Source: Chromobacterium sinusclupearum (GTDB lineage Bacteria > Pseudomonadota > Gammaproteobacteria > Burkholderiales > Chromobacteriaceae). Taken from it: DNA of 64,000 nucleotides. Positions 35,015-43,141 of this stretch are shown here, piece by piece. A program made the position numbers and the translations under genes. A model generated the notes under the pieces. It was given only the letters and a program-made list of their open reading frames with translations. It had not been told where the DNA came from and made no database searches. Location: positions 64,710-128,709 of the forward strand of contig NZ_PPTF01000060.1 of assembly GCF_002902845.1 (NCBI RefSeq), given 5' to 3'. Within the stretch, counting starts at the first letter, position 1; each line of letters starts with the position of its first letter.

Positions 35015-37162
35015 ATGGAAAAGGTAATTTCGGTTTGCCCGTACTGCGGTTCGGGCTGCAAGCTCAATCTGCTGGTGGAAAACGGCAAGATCGTCGGCGC
35101 GGAAGGCGCAGACGGCGTGACCAATCAAGGCGAACTGTGCCTGAAGGGCTATTACGGCTGGGACTTCCTCAACGACACCAAGCTGCTGACCCCGCGCTTG
35201 CGCCATCCGATGATACGGCGCCAGCGCGGCGGCGAGTTCGAGCGCGTGAGCTGGGACGAGGCGGTGGCCTTCGTGGCAGGCAAGCTCGGCCAGATCAAGC
35301 GCGAGCACGGCCCAGACGCCATCATGTGCACCGGCTCCTCGCGCGGCACCGGCAATGAATCGAATTACATCGCGCAGAAATTCGCCCGCGCGGTGATCGG
35401 CACCAACAACATCGACTGCTGCGCCCGCGTCTGCCACGGGCCATCGGTGGCCGGCCTGATGGCCACGCTGGGCAACGGCGCGATGAGCAACTCGATCTGC
35501 GAGATCGAGGACACGGATTGCATCCTGGTGTTCGGCTACAACGCGGCCGACTCCCACCCCATCGTCGCCCGCCGCATCCTCAAGGCCAAACAGAAGGGCG
35601 CCAAGATCATCGTCTGCGACCCGCGCTACATCGAAACCGCGCGCGTGGCCGATCTGCATCTGCAATTGAAGAACGGCTCGAACATGGCGCTGGTCAACGC
35701 CTTCGCCAACGTGCTGATCAGCGAGGGCCTATACAAGCCGGATTTCGTCGCCGAACACGCCGAGGGCTTCGAAGAATACAAGGCCGCCGTGGCCAAGTAC
35801 ACGCCGGAGTACACGGCCGAGATCACCGGCCTGCCGGCCGAGCTGATCCGCCAGGCCATCCGCATGTACGCCGCCGCGCCCAGCGCCACCATTCTGTGGG
35901 GCATGGGCGTGACCCAGTGGGGCCAGGCGGTGGATGTGGTCAAGGGTTTGTCCAGCCTCGCCACCCTCACCGGCAACCTGGGGCGGCCGCATGTCGGCGT
36001 CGGCCCAGTGCGGGGCCAGAACAACGTCCAGGGCGCCTGCGACATGGGCGCGCTGCCGAACACTCTGCCGGGCTATTACGACGTCAGCGACGCCGAGGCC
36101 CGCGCCCGCTTTGCACGGGCTTGGGGCGTGGACAGCCTGCCGGCCGAGAAGGGCTGCAGCATCACCGAGGTGGCGCATCGCATCGAGGCGGGCACGCTCA
36201 AGGCTTATTACATCTTTGGCGAAGACCCGCTGCAGACCGAGCCGGACCTAGGCATGATGCGGCGCGCCTTCGAGAAGCTGGACCTGATCATCGTGCAGGA
36301 CATCTTCATGACCAAAACGGCCATGGCTGCCGACGTGATTTTGCCCGCTACTTCCTGGGGCGAACATGAAAACGTGTTCTCCAGCGCCGACCGCGGCTTC
36401 CAGCGCTGCTACAAGGCCATAGATCCGCCGGCCGACGTCAAGGACGACTGGGAAATCTACAGCCTGATCGCCACGGCCATGGGCTACCCCATGCACTATG
36501 ACAACGCCCAGCAAATCTGGGACGAGCTGCGCGGCCTCTGTCATCTCTACACGGGCGCCAGCTACGACAAGATGGCCGGCCTGGGCTATGTGCAGTGGCC
36601 GTGTCCGACGGAGAACCACCCCGGCACGCCATGGCTGTACGAGGGCTTCCAGTTCGACACGCCTAGCGGCAAGGCCAGGCTGTTCGCCACCGAGTGGCGC
36701 CCGCCGCTGGAAACGGTGGACGCCGACTACCCGCTGGGCTTGTGCACGGTGCGCGAGGTAGGCCATTACTCCTGCCGCTCCATGACCGGCAACTGCACGG
36801 CCTTGCAGACGCTGGCCGACGAGCCGGGCTTTGTGCAAATCCACCCGGATGACGCCAAGAAGTTCGGCATTGCCGACCAGTCGCTGGTGTGGGTGGCGTC
36901 GCGCCGCGGCAAGGTGATCACGCGCGCCAACCACAACCCGCGCGTCAACGCCGGCGCGGTGTACATGACTTACCAGTGGTGGATAGGCGCTTGCAACGAG
37001 CTGACGGTGGACCACCTTGACCCGATCTCCAAGACGCCGGAGCTGAAGTACTGCACGGTGCGCGTGGAGCCGATCGCCGACCAGGCCTGGGCCGAAAACC
37101 ACGCGCGCGGCGTCTATGCGCGGCTCAAGGCGGACCTGCGCAAGGCCGCGCTGGCTGATTGA
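35015..37162 (+). CDS. fdhF: Formate dehydrogenase H, cysteine-containing (non-Sec)
   Basis: A 715-residue molybdenum bis-MGD oxidoreductase, the length of E. coli FDH-H. The N-terminal [4Fe-4S] site is CPYCGSGC (8-15) with Cys42. The residue binding molybdenum is Cys140, codon TGC at 35432-35434, in ARVCHGPSVAG, exactly where E. coli FdhF has Sec140 (UGA). The catalytic His141 follows. No twin-arginine signal is present, so it is cytoplasmic. It oxidises formate to CO2 and feeds the hydrogenase-4 complex, forming a formate hydrogenlyase. It is cotranscribed with hydN and, 2 bp downstream, moaA. Confidence 0.95.
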   Translation: MEKVISVCPYCGSGCKLNLLVENGKIVGAEGADGVTNQGELCLKGYYGWDFLNDTKLLTPRLRHPMIRRQRGGEFERVSWDEAVAFVAGKLGQIKREHGPDAIMCTGSSRGTGNESNYIAQKFARAVIGTNNIDCCARVCHGPSVAGLMATLGNGAMSNSICEIEDTDCILVFGYNAADSHPIVARRILKAKQKGAKIIVCDPRYIETARVADLHLQLKNGSNMALVNAFANVLISEGLYKPDFVAEHAEGFEEYKAAVAKYTPEYTAEITGLPAELIRQAIRMYAAAPSATILWGMGVTQWGQAVDVVKGLSSLATLTGNLGRPHVGVGPVRGQNNVQGACDMGALPNTLPGYYDVSDAEARARFARAWGVDSLPAEKGCSITEVAHRIEAGTLKAYYIFGEDPLQTEPDLGMMRRAFEKLDLIIVQDIFMTKTAMAADVILPATSWGEHENVFSSADRGFQRCYKAIDPPADVKDDWEIYSLIATAMGYPMHYDNAQQIWDELRGLCHLYTGASYDKMAGLGYVQWPCPTENHPGTPWLYEGFQFDTPSGKARLFATEWRPPLETVDADYPLGLCTVREVGHYSCRSMTGNCTALQTLADEPGFVQIHPDDAKKFGIADQSLVWVASRRGKVITRANHNPRVNAGAVYMTYQWWIGACNELTVDHLDPISKTPELKYCTVRVEPIADQAWAENHARGVYARLKADLRKAALAD

Positions 37163-37164
37163 GC

Positions 37165-38151
37165 ATGGACAGGCTGCCGCTGACCGACCGCCACGGCAGG
37201 CGCATCGACTATCTGCGCCTGTCGGTGACCGATCGCTGCGATTTGCGCTGCCGCTATTGCCGGCCGGCGGGCGACGCGTCCTACGCCGAGCGCGCCGACT
37301 GGCTAAGCTTTGCCGAAATCCGCCGCGTTGTGAGCCTGTTCGCCGCCATGGGCGTGGGCCGGGTGCGGCTGACCGGCGGCGAGCCGCTGCTGCGCGCCGG
37401 CATCGTCGATCTGGTGGCGGACTTGGCCGCCGCGCCCGGCGTGCGCGACTTGTCGCTATCCACCAATGCCACGCGCTTGGCCCGGCATGCCGCGGCGCTG
37501 AAGGCGGCCGGCCTGGCCCGCGTCAACGTCAGCCTGGATTCGCTGCGGCGCGAATGCGTCAGCGAGCTGTGCGGCCGCGACAGCCTGGACGCCACGCTGG
37601 CCGGCTTGATGGCGGCCAAGGCGGCCGGACTGGCCCCGATCAAGCTGAATATGGTGGCGCTGCGCGGCGTCAACGACGGCGAGATCGAATCCATGGCGGC
37701 GTTTTGTTTCGAGCATGGTTTCATTCTGCGCCTGATCGAAGCCATGCCCATGGGCGAGGCCGGCCGCGCCGCCGCCTATCTGCCGCTGGACGGAGTGAGA
37801 GAGCGCTTGGCGCGGCGATTCAAGCTGCAACCCTGCGCCGCCGAGCTGGGCGGCGGCCCCGCCCGCTACTGGCAAACCGCCGACGGGCGCGGGCAGGTGG
37901 GTTTCATCACGCCGCTGTCCCAGCACTTCTGCGCCACCTGCAACCGCGTACGGCTGACGGTGGACGGCACGCTTTATCTATGCCTGGGCCAGGAGCATAA
38001 GCTGGAATTGCGGCCGCTGTTGCGCGGCGGCGCCGGCGACGAGGCGCTGTCATCCGCCATCCGGCGGGCGGTGGCGCGCAAGCCCTGGGGGCATGATTTT
38101 GAAGCCGCGCCCAGCCGGGTGCTGCGCTTCATGTCGCACACCGGCGGCTGA
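37165..38151 (+). CDS. moaA: GTP 3',8-cyclase, molybdenum cofactor biosynthesis
   Basis: A 328-residue radical SAM enzyme catalysing the first step of molybdopterin synthesis. The radical SAM cluster is CDLRCRYC (Cys25, 29, 32); the C-terminal second [4Fe-4S] site includes CATCNRVRL and a later Cys in LYLCLG. The protein ends HTGG, the diglycine tail needed for activity. It starts 2 bp after fdhF, an unusual operon partner that ties cofactor supply to formate dehydrogenase expression. A second, constitutive moaA elsewhere in the genome is likely but cannot be seen. Confidence 0.94.
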   Translation: MDRLPLTDRHGRRIDYLRLSVTDRCDLRCRYCRPAGDASYAERADWLSFAEIRRVVSLFAAMGVGRVRLTGGEPLLRAGIVDLVADLAAAPGVRDLSLSTNATRLARHAAALKAAGLARVNVSLDSLRRECVSELCGRDSLDATLAGLMAAKAAGLAPIKLNMVALRGVNDGEIESMAAFCFEHGFILRLIEAMPMGEAGRAAAYLPLDGVRERLARRFKLQPCAAELGGGPARYWQTADGRGQVGFITPLSQHFCATCNRVRLTVDGTLYLCLGQEHKLELRPLLRGGAGDEALSSAIRRAVARKPWGHDFEAAPSRVLRFMSHTGG

Positions 38152-38187
38152 GCGAACAATGAAATTGACTGACCTGAGGAAACGAAA

Positions 38188-38775
38188 ATGAAAACACGCA
38201 TCTGGATATCGCTCCCCCTGATGGCCTTTCTGCCGGGCCTGGCGCTGGCGCACATCGGCAACGATGCCGGCATCCACCACGGCACGGCCTTCTTCATGGG
38301 TTTTGTCCACCCGTTCACCGGGCTGGACCACTTCGCCGCCATGCTGGCGGTGGGCATCTGGAGCGTGCTGGCCACGCGCCAGGTATGGGCGATGCCGTTT
38401 GCCTTCGCCGGGTTGTTGCTGGTGGGCGGGCTGATCGGCTTTACCGGCGCGGCCGTGCCGGTGGTGGAGCCGATGATCGCAGCTTCCTTGCTGGTGCTGG
38501 GCCTCTTGGTATGCGCCCGCGTGCGGCTGGCTTTGCCCTGGGGGCTGGCCGTAGTGGGGCTGTTCGCGCTGTTTCATGGCATCGCCCACGGCAGCGAGCT
38601 GCCGTCGGCCCAGGCCGTGGCCGCGCTGAGCGGCATGGCGCTGGGCACCATGATCCTGCACATCGCCGGCATGGGTATCGGCGCGTTCTTCAAGGAGCGC
38701 AGCGCCTGGTACGCCCGCGTGCTGGGCGGCGGCATCGCCTTGCTGGGGGCGGGGTATCTGGCCGGGGTGCTGTAG
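38188..38775 (+). CDS. hupE: HupE/UreJ-family nickel permease
   Basis: A 195-residue membrane protein with a signal-peptide-like N-terminus and six predicted helices. The family motif HPFTGLDHFAAMLAVGIWS is near residues 36-54, and FHGIAHGSELP near 130 carries the second His-rich motif. HupE/UreJ proteins transport nickel across the membrane. It lies 36 bp after moaA with its own GAGGAAAC ribosome binding site, so it would supply nickel for the hydrogenase in the same operon. Confidence 0.88.
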   Translation: MKTRIWISLPLMAFLPGLALAHIGNDAGIHHGTAFFMGFVHPFTGLDHFAAMLAVGIWSVLATRQVWAMPFAFAGLLLVGGLIGFTGAAVPVVEPMIAASLLVLGLLVCARVRLALPWGLAVVGLFALFHGIAHGSELPSAQAVAALSGMALGTMILHIAGMGIGAFFKERSAWYARVLGGGIALLGAGYLAGVL

Positions 38776-38802
38776 TTCGAAGGCATTGAGGCATGCCATC
38801 AC

Positions 38803-38836
38803 GCCGTCCGCCATGAAGGCGGGCGGCATTTCATTT
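38803..38836 (+). terminator. Terminator of the hydN-fdhF-moaA-hupE operon
   Basis: Stem GCCGTCCGCC / GGCGGGCGGC (one G-T pair) with an ATGAA loop, followed by ATTTCATTT. It lies 28 bases after the hupE stop. Confidence 0.65.
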
Positions 38837-38969
38837 GCCGCGTTGAGGCAAAGAGGCGGGCGTGGTCTGCAAAAGGTAAATGACAATAATCAAGAAATCG
38901 GCAGTAAATATTGAAATTGAATAATTGACTGGGTTATTGTTCTGTTTTTCTTACAAACCGGACGGAGCA

Positions 38970-40604
38970 ATGGCGAGAACCATTTCCCTGAAAAGACGCT
39001 TGTTGCTGCAGACCATAGGCGCCATCGTGCTGGTGTGCATCCTGGGCGCTTTGCTGATGAACGCGTTGCGCCAGCAAATGTTGTCTGATCGGCGCGACTT
39101 GCTGCGCAGCCAGGTGGAGACCGTGAACAGTCTGGTGGCGCGGCATGAGGCGCAAGCGGCCGCAGGCCTGGTGCCCGAGGCGGAGGCGCAGCGCCTGGCG
39201 CTGCAGGAGCTGACGCGCCTGCGGTTTGACGGCAACGAGTATTTCTTCGCGCTGGACAAGGACCTGAAATGGCTGGCCCATGGCATGAATCCCAAGCTGG
39301 TGGGCCGCAATATGCACGGCGTCAAGGACGGGGCCGGGGCCGATATCGGCGCGCTGTTCGAGCAGGCTTTGCGGGACGGCGGCAGCAAGGGCTATGTCCA
39401 GTATGTGTGGGCCAAGCCCGGCGCGGCTCAGCCGCAGCCGAAAATGGCTTACTTCCAGGCCACGCCGCGCTGGGGCTGGATCATCGGCACCGGTTTGTAT
39501 CTGGATGATGTCAACGCGGTGCTGTTGAGCCAGCTCTTGAGCGTGGGCGGGCAGGTCTTGCTGTTTATGGTAGTGAGCCTGTCGCTGGGCTGGTGGGTGT
39601 ATCGCAGCGTGATGCGCGAACTCGGCGCGGAGCCGTCCGAAGCCGCCGCCATCGTGCGCGAAATCGCCGCCGGCAAGCTGGACCGCGAGATCACGCTGGC
39701 GGAGGGTGATCGCGACAGTTTGCTCTCGAATATCCGCGAGATGCAGGGGCAGCTGCGGCGGCTGGTCGGCGAGATCATGCGCGACGCCGATGAGCTGGGC
39801 CGCCTGAACGCCGACGTGGTGGGCGGTGCCCGCATGGTGGCGGACAATTCGCAGGGACAGAGCGAGGGCGCGGCGGCCATGGCGGCGTCGGTGGAGCAGC
39901 TGACCGTCAGCATCAACCACATCGCCCAGCATGCGGTGGACGCGCGCACCGTGTCGCAAGGTTCCGGCCAGCTGTCCGCCTCCGGCAGCGAGGTGATCGC
40001 CAAGGCCGTGGCGGAGATGCAGGGCATCAGCGAGACCGTGGACATGACGGAAGCCGCCATCGCCGAGCTGGCCAGCAAGACGTCCACCATTTCCAGCATC
40101 ATGCAGGTGATCAAGGACATCGCCGATCAGACCAATCTGCTGGCGTTGAACGCCGCCATCGAGGCGGCGCGGGCCGGCGAGACCGGCCGCGGCTTCGCGG
40201 TGGTGGCGGACGAGGTGCGCAAGCTGTCCGAGCGCACGGCCAAGGCCACGGAACAAACCGCGGAGATGATCAGCGAAATTCAGGCCAGTTCCGACCTGTC
40301 GCGGCAGAATATGAGCGAGACGGTGGCGCGGGTCCGCACCGGGCTGGAACTGGCGGAGCAGGGCGGCGAGCTGATCCAGCGCATACACGGCAGCGCCAGC
40401 CAGGTGGTGCAGGTGGTCAACGACATCTCGCACGCGCTGCAGGAGCAGGGCACGGCCAGCCAGGACATCGCGCGGCATGTGGAGAAGATCGCCCAGGTGG
40501 CGTCCGGCAACGCCGTGGCGGCCACCCAGGCCTCGGAAAGCATTTTGCGCATCGAGGAGGTGACGGGCAGCCTGCGTTCGTCTGTTGCGCAATTCCAGGT
40601 GTAG
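38970..40604 (+). CDS. Methyl-accepting chemotaxis protein with single Cache domain
   Basis: A 544-residue chemoreceptor. The first membrane helix is near 10-32. The periplasmic part fits a single Cache_2 domain ([43 protein letters not shown]). The second helix is near 190-210, followed by HAMP and the signalling domain with the tip [16 protein letters not shown]. Cache_2 receptors often sense small organic acids, but no ligand can be assigned. GGAG precedes the ATG at 38970; the frame's earlier start at 38925 lacks a ribosome binding site. It stands alone beside the formate island, with no evidence of co-regulation. Confidence 0.93.
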   Translation: MARTISLKRRLLLQTIGAIVLVCILGALLMNALRQQMLSDRRDLLRSQVETVNSLVARHEAQAAAGLVPEAEAQRLALQELTRLRFDGNEYFFALDKDLKWLAHGMNPKLVGRNMHGVKDGAGADIGALFEQALRDGGSKGYVQYVWAKPGAAQPQPKMAYFQATPRWGWIIGTGLYLDDVNAVLLSQLLSVGGQVLLFMVVSLSLGWWVYRSVMRELGAEPSEAAAIVREIAAGKLDREITLAEGDRDSLLSNIREMQGQLRRLVGEIMRDADELGRLNADVVGGARMVADNSQGQSEGAAAMAASVEQLTVSINHIAQHAVDARTVSQGSGQLSASGSEVIAKAVAEMQGISETVDMTEAAIAELASKTSTISSIMQVIKDIADQTNLLALNAAIEAARAGETGRGFAVVADEVRKLSERTAKATEQTAEMISEIQASSDLSRQNMSETVARVRTGLELAEQGGELIQRIHGSASQVVQVVNDISHALQEQGTASQDIARHVEKIAQVASGNAVAATQASESILRIEEVTGSLRSSVAQFQV

Positions 40605-40918
40605 CGCGTCCAAATTCTGCAGCGCAGTCCAATCAAGCCGGGTGGTGTCAGCCATCCGGTTTTTGTTTTTTCGAAGCTGGCGTGACGCTTGTCAGCTGCC
40701 GCCATCGAAGCCATTTGCATAGGATAAAGTTTTTAAAAGGGTATTCGGCAAGTTTTTTTGCATCTGCAGCCGGACGGCAGTAGCATGGCGCCCGCTCGTC
40801 GCGCAAGGCGATGGGCCAGGTGATGCGATGGCGGCATGTGCGGTCGGTAGCAAGTGATGTCAACATGCCGCAGGGGCAGTATGGAAATGGCAATGAAAGA
40901 AAGCGGCTGGGTAGCCGC
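40605..40918. other. Intergenic stretch after the Cache chemoreceptor
   Basis: These 314 bases contain the chemoreceptor's terminator (40638-40671) and, further on, an AT-rich segment (about 40715-40760) that could hold the promoter for the next gene. An in-frame extension of that gene back to 40811 exists, but its translation shows no family similarity. Confidence 0.5.
40638..40671 (+). terminator. Rho-independent terminator after the Cache chemoreceptor
   Basis: Stem CCGGGTGG / CCATCCGG (one G-T pair) with a TGTCAG loop, followed by TTTTTGTTTTTT. Confidence 0.85.
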
Positions 40919-41419
40919 ATGATGGTGGCCACGCATGTCGCGTTTGGCGCGTTCTGCGCGGTGGCCGCCGCGCTGGTCTTGCATGCGCCGCCGCTGATGG
41001 CGGCATTGCTGCTGGCCGGCGGCCTGGCGGGTTCGCTGCTGCCGGATATCGATCATCCCAAGAGCTGGCTGGGCCGGCGCATTCCCTTCCTCTCCCGCCC
41101 GGTGGCCTATCTGTTTGGCCATCGCGGCATCACCCACAGCCTGCTGGCCGTGGTGGGCGTGTTCTACGCCAGCGCGGCCTGCCTGCATGAGTGGGGTGTC
41201 CGGCTGGGTCACGCCATGCCTCTGGTGCTGGGCCTGTGCGTCGGCTACGCCTCGCATCTGGTAGGCGACTGGCTGACTCCGGCGGGCATTCCGCTATTGT
41301 GGCCGGTGCGGGTGCGTTTCCGCGCGCCGCTGATGTTGCTGGGCCCCAAGATGGCCGAACCGCTGATGACGGTTGGCCTGTGGTTTGGCGCCGGCTTTCT
41401 GATGAGCAAAACCTTCTGA
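40919..41419 (+). CDS. YdjM/DUF457-type membrane-bound metal-dependent hydrolase
   Basis: A 166-residue integral membrane protein with about four helices. It carries the family motifs LLPDIDHPKSWLG near residue 43, FGHRGITHSLLAV near residue 69, and HLVGDWLTPAGIPLLWP, which hold the Asp/His residues proposed to bind metal. E. coli YdjM is the best-known relative; its substrate is unknown and expression is SOS-linked there. No LexA box was recognised here. The start at the first of two adjacent ATGs (40919) aligns with YdjM; 40811 is an alternative. Confidence 0.8.
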   Translation: MMVATHVAFGAFCAVAAALVLHAPPLMAALLLAGGLAGSLLPDIDHPKSWLGRRIPFLSRPVAYLFGHRGITHSLLAVVGVFYASAACLHEWGVRLGHAMPLVLGLCVGYASHLVGDWLTPAGIPLLWPVRVRFRAPLMLLGPKMAEPLMTVGLWFGAGFLMSKTF

Positions 41420-41480
41420 GTTGTTGCGTCTGCGCAGATGGCGCCGATTTTTCTAAGCATATTGAGTAGATTCGATTGCG

Positions 41481-41510
41481 GGCTGATTTATACAGTCGTA
41501 TAAATCAGCC
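41481..41510 (+). promoter_or_regulatory. 30-bp palindromic operator touching the start of the TetR gene
   Basis: Perfect inverted repeat with 13-base arms, GGCTGATTTATAC and GTATAAATCAGCC, around the spacer AGTC. The last base lies directly before the ATG at 41511. Its length and symmetry fit a TetR-family dimer site. It contains TATAAA-like -10 sequence, so repressor binding would block transcription of the operon. Confidence 0.8.
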
Positions 41511-42155
41511 ATGGATGCCTCGAAAAAATCCGGCGATACCCGGCAGCGCCTGCTGAGCCAGGGGTTGGACATGGTGCGGCGCACCGGCCTGCGCGGCTTG
41601 GTGGTGCGCGAGGTGGCAGCCGCCGCTGGAGTGAATCCAGGCAGCTTCGTTTACCACTTCGGCAACCGCGAACGCTTTGTCACCGAACTAGTTGAGCTGT
41701 GGTACGCGCCTATCTACCGGCAGCTGCGCCAGGCGGCCCGTCTGCGGCAGCCGGGCGATGCGCTGGGGCGCTTGCGGGAAGTCATCGAACAGCTGCTGCA
41801 GCTGGCGGCGGAACATGCTGGTTTCGCCAGCCATCTGGCGGCGGACGCTTTGGCCGGCGAGCCGGCGGCGCAGGCGTTTTTGCTGCGGCTGCCGTCGCGC
41901 CATATGCGTTTGCTGCTGGTATTGCTGGCCCGGGCCCAGCGCCAGGGGCGCCTGGTAGACGCGCCGCCGCCGCAACTGCTGTGCTATTTGGTCTCGGCCA
42001 TCGGGCTGCCCTTGCTGTTGGCGCGGGGGCCGCTGGCCGCCAGCGATTGGCTGCCGCAGCAGGCGAGGCAGCTCCAGCGCTGGATGGCGGATATTCCGGC
42101 GGCGCGGCAACGCCTGGCCTGGGCGCTGGCCGGCATTACCAAAATGGGAGAGTAA
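41511..42155 (+). CDS. TetR-family regulator, CecR-like
   Basis: A 214-residue regulator. The N-terminal helix-turn-helix (about 8-55) includes GLRGLVVREVAAAAGVN and GSFVYHFGNRERFV, and a helical ligand domain follows. Gene order regulator-HlyD-double ATPase-two permeases matches E. coli cecR(ybiH)-ybhG-ybhF-ybhS-ybhR, where CecR represses the operon. No ribosome binding site can be seen because the 30-bp palindrome occupies that place; the message may be leaderless or the true start may be internal. The HlyD gene follows by 2 bp. Confidence 0.85.
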   Translation: MDASKKSGDTRQRLLSQGLDMVRRTGLRGLVVREVAAAAGVNPGSFVYHFGNRERFVTELVELWYAPIYRQLRQAARLRQPGDALGRLREVIEQLLQLAAEHAGFASHLAADALAGEPAAQAFLLRLPSRHMRLLLVLLARAQRQGRLVDAPPPQLLCYLVSAIGLPLLLARGPLAASDWLPQQARQLQRWMADIPAARQRLAWALAGITKMGE

Positions 42156-42157
42156 CC

Positions 42158-43141
42158 ATGCGCAAGCGTTGGATTGCGGCCTTGGCCTTATCGCTGCTGG
42201 CGGCGGGCGGAACCGCCTACTATCTCTACCAACGCGCGGCGGAGGCGGCGCGCCAGTCCACTCTGTACGGCAATGTGGACATCCGCGACGTGACGTTGTC
42301 GTTCCGGGTGTCCGGCCGTCTGGCCAGCGTGCTGGTGGACGAGGGCGACCAGGTGCAGCCGGGGCAGATGCTGGCCCGCTTGGATGCAGAACCGCTGCGC
42401 AACAGCCTGAACGCGGCCATCGCCAACGAGGCGGCCCTGGCGGCGCGCAACGCGCTGATCCACAAGGGCAACCGCAGCGAGGACATCGAACAGGCGCGGG
42501 CCAAGCTGGAAGCGGCCAAGGCGGCGCTGGTCCAGGCGGAAAGCGAATATCGGCGGCAAAGCCGGCTGACGCCGGATGGCGCGAGCAGCCAGCAGCAACT
42601 GGAAACCGCCCGCTCGCAGCGCGATCAGGCGCTGGCCCAGCGCGATGCGGCTCAGCAGCAGTGGAAGCTGCTGGCAAACGGTTATCGGCCGGAGGAAATC
42701 GCCGAGTCCGACGCCCAGCTGAAACAGGCGCGCGCCGATCTGGCCGCCGCCCGGCTGGCCTTGCGGGACGCCAATCTGCAATCGCCCAGCGCCGGCATCA
42801 TTCTGACGCGGGCGGTGGAGGTCGGCAGCATGGTGCAGGCCGGCGCGCCGGCGTTCAATCTGTCGCTGCGCCAGCCGGTGTGGGTGCGCGCCTATGTAGC
42901 GGAAAGCCAGCTGGGCCGTTTTTCTTCAGGCACCAAGGTGACGATTGCCAGCGACAGCCACCCGGACAAGCGCTATCACGGCGTGGTCGGCTTTGTCTCG
43001 CCGACCGCCGAATTCACCCCCAAGTCGGTTGAAACCGTCGATTTGCGCACCGCTTTGGTCTATCGCATCCGCGTGGTGGTGAGCGACGCCGACGCCGGCC
43101 TGAACCAGGGCATGCCCGTGACGGTGAGGCTGGCGTCATGA
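42158..43141 (+). CDS. ybhG: HlyD/YbhG-like membrane fusion protein of ABC exporter
   Basis: A 327-residue periplasmic adaptor anchored by an N-terminal helix (IAALALSLLAAGGTAYYLY). A lipoyl-like half-motif (VSGRLASVLVDEGDQVQPGQ) is followed by a long coiled-coil hairpin (about 75-210, rich in Ala, Gln, Glu, Arg), the second lipoyl half (SPSAGIILTRAVEVGSMV) and beta-barrel sequence. It links the inner-membrane exporter to an outer-membrane channel such as TolC. The stop overlaps the ATPase ATG by 4 bp. Confidence 0.9.
   Translation: MRKRWIAALALSLLAAGGTAYYLYQRAAEAARQSTLYGNVDIRDVTLSFRVSGRLASVLVDEGDQVQPGQMLARLDAEPLRNSLNAAIANEAALAARNALIHKGNRSEDIEQARAKLEAAKAALVQAESEYRRQSRLTPDGASSQQQLETARSQRDQALAQRDAAQQQWKLLANGYRPEEIAESDAQLKQARADLAAARLALRDANLQSPSAGIILTRAVEVGSMVQAGAPAFNLSLRQPVWVRAYVAESQLGRFSSGTKVTIASDSHPDKRYHGVVGFVSPTAEFTPKSVETVDLRTALVYRIRVVVSDADAGLNQGMPVTVRLAS

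Noticed and set aside
35015..37162. Selenocysteine in the formate dehydrogenase
   Set aside because: There is no in-frame UGA; the active-site codon is TGC (Cys140).
38934..40655. Long minus-strand open frame (573 codons) opposite the Cache chemoreceptor
   Set aside because: It mirrors the full chemoreceptor gene and its translation is His/Gln/Arg-rich with no known domain.
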